Shown piece by piece: positions 61,546 to 64,000 of a stretch of 64,000 bases of DNA. Both the position numbers and the translations under genes were made by a program. Each line of letters starts with the position of its first letter. Position 1 is the first letter of the stretch. The notes below the pieces were generated by a model that had not been told where the DNA came from, made no database searches, and was given only the letters and a program-made list of their open reading frames with translations. Origin of the DNA: Pyrodictiaceae archaeon (GTDB lineage Archaea; Thermoproteota; Thermoprotei_A; Sulfolobales; Pyrodictiaceae); the NCBI GenBank assembly GCA_027036135.1, contig JALVSY010000007.1:4880-68879 (forward strand), written 5' to 3'.

Positions 61546-61974
61546 CTACTCCTCTTGCTCCCCGCGCGGCGACTCTTTACCCTTGCCTCTCTCCCTTCCC
61601 TTTCTCCCCTCCTTGCCTCCCTCCTGCTCGCAGCCCTCCTCTTCTTCCTCCTCTTCCCTCTCCCCGCTTATCTCCTCGAGCCTCTTATCAATACTCTTAA
61701 TGTACTCGTCTATGAGCTTCTTCATTGCCTCGAGCCACTTTTTCTGAGCCTCTAGTATCTCCTGCTCAACCTCAGGCGGTATCTCTGCCAGGTAGCCCGG
61801 ATAGGGGAGACTCGCCGGGGCTAGAGGTGTAACGGGGAAGAGTTGTTGGAGGTTATATGGGTATTGGTAGGAGGCTTGCCCTCTCATGGATCTATGGTGC
61901 TTGTGGCTTGGTTTGCAGGGCATGTGTTCTACACCACGTATACTAGCTGACCGGACAGTTAATATCTTTTCCAT
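61546..61974 (-). CDS. Coiled-coil protein with acidic low-complexity tail
   Basis: Up to 142 aa; start at 61974 or at ATG 61923. Pro/Tyr-rich middle (YQYPYNLQQLFPVTPLAPA), then EVEQEILEAQKKWLEAMKKL and a coiled coil, then an EEEEEE and KEGRKGRERGKGKE tail. Shares the AQKxWLEAMxKxIDExIK block with 63531-63869. Function unknown; resembles DUF5320-like proteins in layout. Confidence 0.6.
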   Translation of the reverse strand: MEKILTVRSASIRGVEHMPCKPSHKHHRSMRGQASYQYPYNLQQLFPVTPLAPASLPYPGYLAEIPPEVEQEILEAQKKWLEAMKKLIDEYIKSIDKRLEEISGEREEEEEEEGCEQEGGKEGRKGRERGKGKESPRGEQEE

Positions 61975-62152
61975 AACTCCAGGGCGCCAGGCCCCATAAC
62001 CTAGTCAACAAAGAAGACCACTGAGCCGAGAACTCAACCATCCTTCCTCCCAAGCATCTATAGCGTATCAGTACTACTGAGCGACTCTGTGTTTATGGCA
62101 TAAACTTATAGCTAGGCGGGTTAGCCCCTACAGTACATGGAGGTAGCACTCC

Positions 62153-62374
62153 GTGGCACGCACCATAACGGTATCCGAGGAGGCATACGAGGCCTTGAAA
62201 CGCTACAAGAGGAGCGGGGAGAGTTTTTCTCAAGTAATACTCCGGCTTGTAGAGGAGGCTAGCAGAAAGGAGAGCCTACTAAGCCTGGCCGGGGCCTGGA
62301 GCGATATGAGTGACTCCGAGGAAGAGGAGCTAGTAAAGGAGATTCGCCGAGCGTGGCGCGAGTGGCGTGCATAG
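62153..62374 (+). CDS. vapB: VapB antitoxin
   Basis: 73 aa, DUF217/VapB pattern: TITVSEEAYEALKRYKRSGESFSQV then a helical acidic tail SEEEELVKEIRRAW. Overlaps VapC by 22 nt. Start GTG 62153. Confidence 0.88.
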   Translation: MARTITVSEEAYEALKRYKRSGESFSQVILRLVEEASRKESLLSLAGAWSDMSDSEEEELVKEIRRAWREWRA

Positions 62375-62763
62375 TCCTCGATACTGATCTACTCATAGCC
62401 CTTCTCCGCGGCAAAGAGAGAGCAATGAAGTACATTGCTAGGCTGGAGCATGAGAACCAGGAGCTAGCCACAACAGCGATTAACCTTTTCGAGCTATACT
62501 ATGGAGCCTACAAGAGCGGTAGCACGAGGAGAATAGAGGCGGTACGCAGCCTCCAGAGAATGCTCCGCAGCATAGACATCGACGAGAAGATTGCCGAGGC
62601 AGCTGGGCGCGAAGCAGCCCGCCTGGCCTCAAGAGGCATGCCCCTAGACTTCCGCGACGTACTCATAGGCGTCACGGCGAGGGAGAAGGGCTGCAAACTA
62701 GCAACATGCAACGTGAGGCATCTAGGCAGGATAGAGGCACTGACTATAGAGAAATGGTGCTAA
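62353..62763 (+). CDS. vapC: VapC toxin (PIN ribonuclease)
   Basis: 136 aa: ACIVLDTDLLIALLRG (Asp10), TAINLFELYYGAYKSG (Glu near 45), LDFRDVLIGVTAREKG (Asp near 100), LATCNVRHLGRIEAL. The position of the fourth acidic residue reads CNVRH, as is common in this subgroup. Appears intact. Confidence 0.88.
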   Translation: MARVACIVLDTDLLIALLRGKERAMKYIARLEHENQELATTAINLFELYYGAYKSGSTRRIEAVRSLQRMLRSIDIDEKIAEAAGREAARLASRGMPLDFRDVLIGVTAREKGCKLATCNVRHLGRIEALTIEKWC

Positions 62764-62774
62764 CCAATACAGCA

Positions 62775-63178
62775 TCAGTGAGGGGGCTCCTGATTAGTGA
62801 TCCTAGCTTCCTTTTCGGATCCTTTTCGGGACCTTTTCAACCACGGTGCACGTTCGAAGTCCTCATCAAGAGTAGCTATAGTGTCTACTCCATGCTCTTT
62901 ACAGGTTAGGGCTATTACTGCATCGTTTGAGGAGAGGTTATAGGCTTCCACGGTTTCTACAACTTTGGTTGCATAGGCTCTATCGGTAGAATAGTTATCT
63001 CTTCGAGAAAATCGAGTAAAGGCTGATAATTAGGTTTACGACGTAAACGGAGATGAACTCTTCTCACAACATGGAGCGCCTCTAGCACTACAATACTTGG
63101 AGCATAGAACTCCGGTGTAGAATCAATTATCTTAGCAACTACGCGGTCTCCTTGAAGATAGTAAATTATAGCGCTTAT
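62775..63178 (-). pseudogene. VapC toxin pseudogene behind an AbrB antitoxin
   Basis: In the frame of the antitoxin, beyond its TGA, the sequence reads ISAIIYYLQGDRVVAKIIDS, STPEFYAPSIVVLEALHVVR and stops at PKL; a one-base shift near 62970 restores AYATKVVETVEAYNLSSNDA, VIALTCKEHGVDTIATLDED. The expected LDTS at the N-terminus is LH-stop-IS, so the first catalytic Asp and the start codon are lost as well. Confidence 0.82.
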
Positions 63179-63400
63179 TCAATGCAGATACCCACCCTCT
63201 TTTACCTCCCGCAGAGCTTCCTCTAGGAGTTCTCTAGGCAGATAGGAGTAGCTCCCTGCCTTGCTCTTGGTAAGTATCACTGCTCCTTCTTTTATCCTCA
63301 CTACGAGTCTTTCGCCAGGTCTCAACCGTAGCTTCTCGGCTACCTCGTCACTAAATCCCGCAGTATTCTCATCAATAACGACCGCCACGCTGAATCCCAC
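63179..63400 (-). CDS. AbrB-type antitoxin
   Basis: 73 aa: VAVVIDENTAGFSDEVAEKLRLRPGE and LVVRIKEGAVILTKSKAG, then [18 protein letters not shown]. Swapped-hairpin fold with short toxin-binding tail. The VapC behind it is destroyed, the antitoxin is intact. Confidence 0.8.
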   Translation of the reverse strand: MGFSVAVVIDENTAGFSDEVAEKLRLRPGERLVVRIKEGAVILTKSKAGSYSYLPRELLEEALREVKEGGYLH

Positions 63401-63530
63401 TAGCCTAATTAGGCTGTTGAGAGCATAATTATAGTGTTCTACCTCGTCCTCACCGTGCCAATGCCCTACCGGCTCCGAGGAGTTCTTGAAAAGAAGATAG
63501 AAGGCCCGGTGAGGAGGCCGGGGTGTGCGG

Positions 63531-63869
63531 CTACTTTTCTTCTAGCTCTTTTTCTAGCTCTTTGATTCTCTTCTCGATTGCCTTGATTTGCTCGTCTATC
63601 ATTTTCCGCATTGCTTCTAGCCATTGTTTCTGGGCCTTCAGCATCTCTAGCTCGACTTCGGAGCTCACGGGGCCCGGGAACACTGCCTGGGGTGGCGGGT
63701 AGCTCCACGCTGGCATGGGTGGAGGCGCGTACTCCGGGGTGGGCGGGGCCTGCTCAAACCCCGGGTACGGTGGCTGGTAGGGTGGCTGATCCTCTTCCTC
63801 CTCGCTCCACCTCCTTCCCCGGCGCTTGCGCCCGTAGCCGTATCCGTAGCCAGGAGACCACCAAGACAC
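63531..63869 (-). CDS. Pro/Tyr-rich coiled-coil protein
   Basis: 112 aa. N-terminal low complexity (WWSPGYGYGYGRKRRGRRW), Pro-rich linker PPYQPPYPGF and PEYAPPPMPAWSYPPP, then a coiled coil with the AQKQWLEAMRKMIDEQIKAI block shared with 61546-61974. Function unknown. Start ATG 63869 near the right end of the window. Confidence 0.65.
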   Translation of the reverse strand: MSWWSPGYGYGYGRKRRGRRWSEEEEDQPPYQPPYPGFEQAPPTPEYAPPPMPAWSYPPPQAVFPGPVSSEVELEMLKAQKQWLEAMRKMIDEQIKAIEKRIKELEKELEEK

Positions 63870-64000
63870 GGATACTCACCACTTGGCTAAGGGTTCTCCT
63901 CTTCGGCCCTAATACGTTCTCCCCAAGCCTAGGCCAACGCTGGGCAATAGTAGTGCTGTTTTTGCTGGGTTCGCCTATTGCCCGCTAAGTGCTTATATAT

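Noticed and set aside
1-64000. tRNA genes and insertion sequences
   Set aside because: No cloverleaf with A box and T loop was found by eye, and no complete transposase gene or flanking target duplication was seen; a covariance-model search would be needed to be certain.

Overview
The window comes from a hyperthermophilic crenarchaeon, most likely of the Pyrodictium/Hyperthermus kind. Evidence: archaeal TATA boxes with leaderless or GGTG-type starts, codon use rich in AGG/AGA/ATA, PaREP1-type, SDH-protease and DUF996 families, 25-nt CRISPR repeats ending in CAAG/TAAG, and many toxin-antitoxin (TA) loci of the VapBC and HEPN-MNT type. No rRNA or tRNA gene was recognised.

Layout. 1-7.3 kb: end of CRISPR array 1 and a CARF island without an effector complex: a CARF-wHTH protein, then an operon of a NurA-like nuclease, a HerA-like ATPase and Csx1 (CARF-HEPN RNase), with a small stand-alone CARF protein (possible ring nuclease) reading away from it. 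7.3-11.6 kb: a RelBE-type TA pair with degenerate CRISPR repeats downstream, CRISPR array 2 (minus strand), a broken PaREP1-like gene, a decayed second copy of the TA pair and CRISPR array 3 (plus strand), which changes repeat type part-way. Arrays 2 and 3 share a homologous leader in opposite orientation. 12-25 kb: PIN and VapBC genes, small membrane and exported proteins, MoaE with an N-terminal MoaD-like part, an ATPase, a cupin, a wrecked MntA-HepT pair and a CcdA/thioredoxin/TusA-like redox cluster. 26-40 kb: aldo/keto reductase, pilin-like protein, broken transglutaminase-like gene, thioredoxin, MFS transporter, SDH protease, HEPN-MNT pairs in several states of decay and a Tat-exported BMP-type binding protein. 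41-43 kb: a duplicated divergent regulator/target unit, each copy with its own palindromic operators. 43.4-45.3 kb: a GC-rich, apparently non-coding, collinear imperfect inverted repeat of about 1.9 kb. 46-60 kb: VapBC, AIR-synthase-like protein, the his operon (hisG-A-B-F-D-E-H-I plus an MBL hydrolase) and separate hisC, with an AT-rich ABC-transporter cassette between. 60-64 kb: HEPN-MNT, a GfcR-like regulator, two VapBC loci and two related coiled-coil proteins.

Two themes tie the window together. First, antiviral RNA/DNA surveillance: three arrays plus CARF proteins that would sense or clear cyclic oligoadenylate. Second, decay of accessory genes: at least ten are split by frameshifts or stops, most often the toxin of a TA pair while the antitoxin stays intact, whereas the housekeeping his genes are all intact. 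Frameshifts were read by eye from the given sequence, so assembly error cannot be excluded for any single one.
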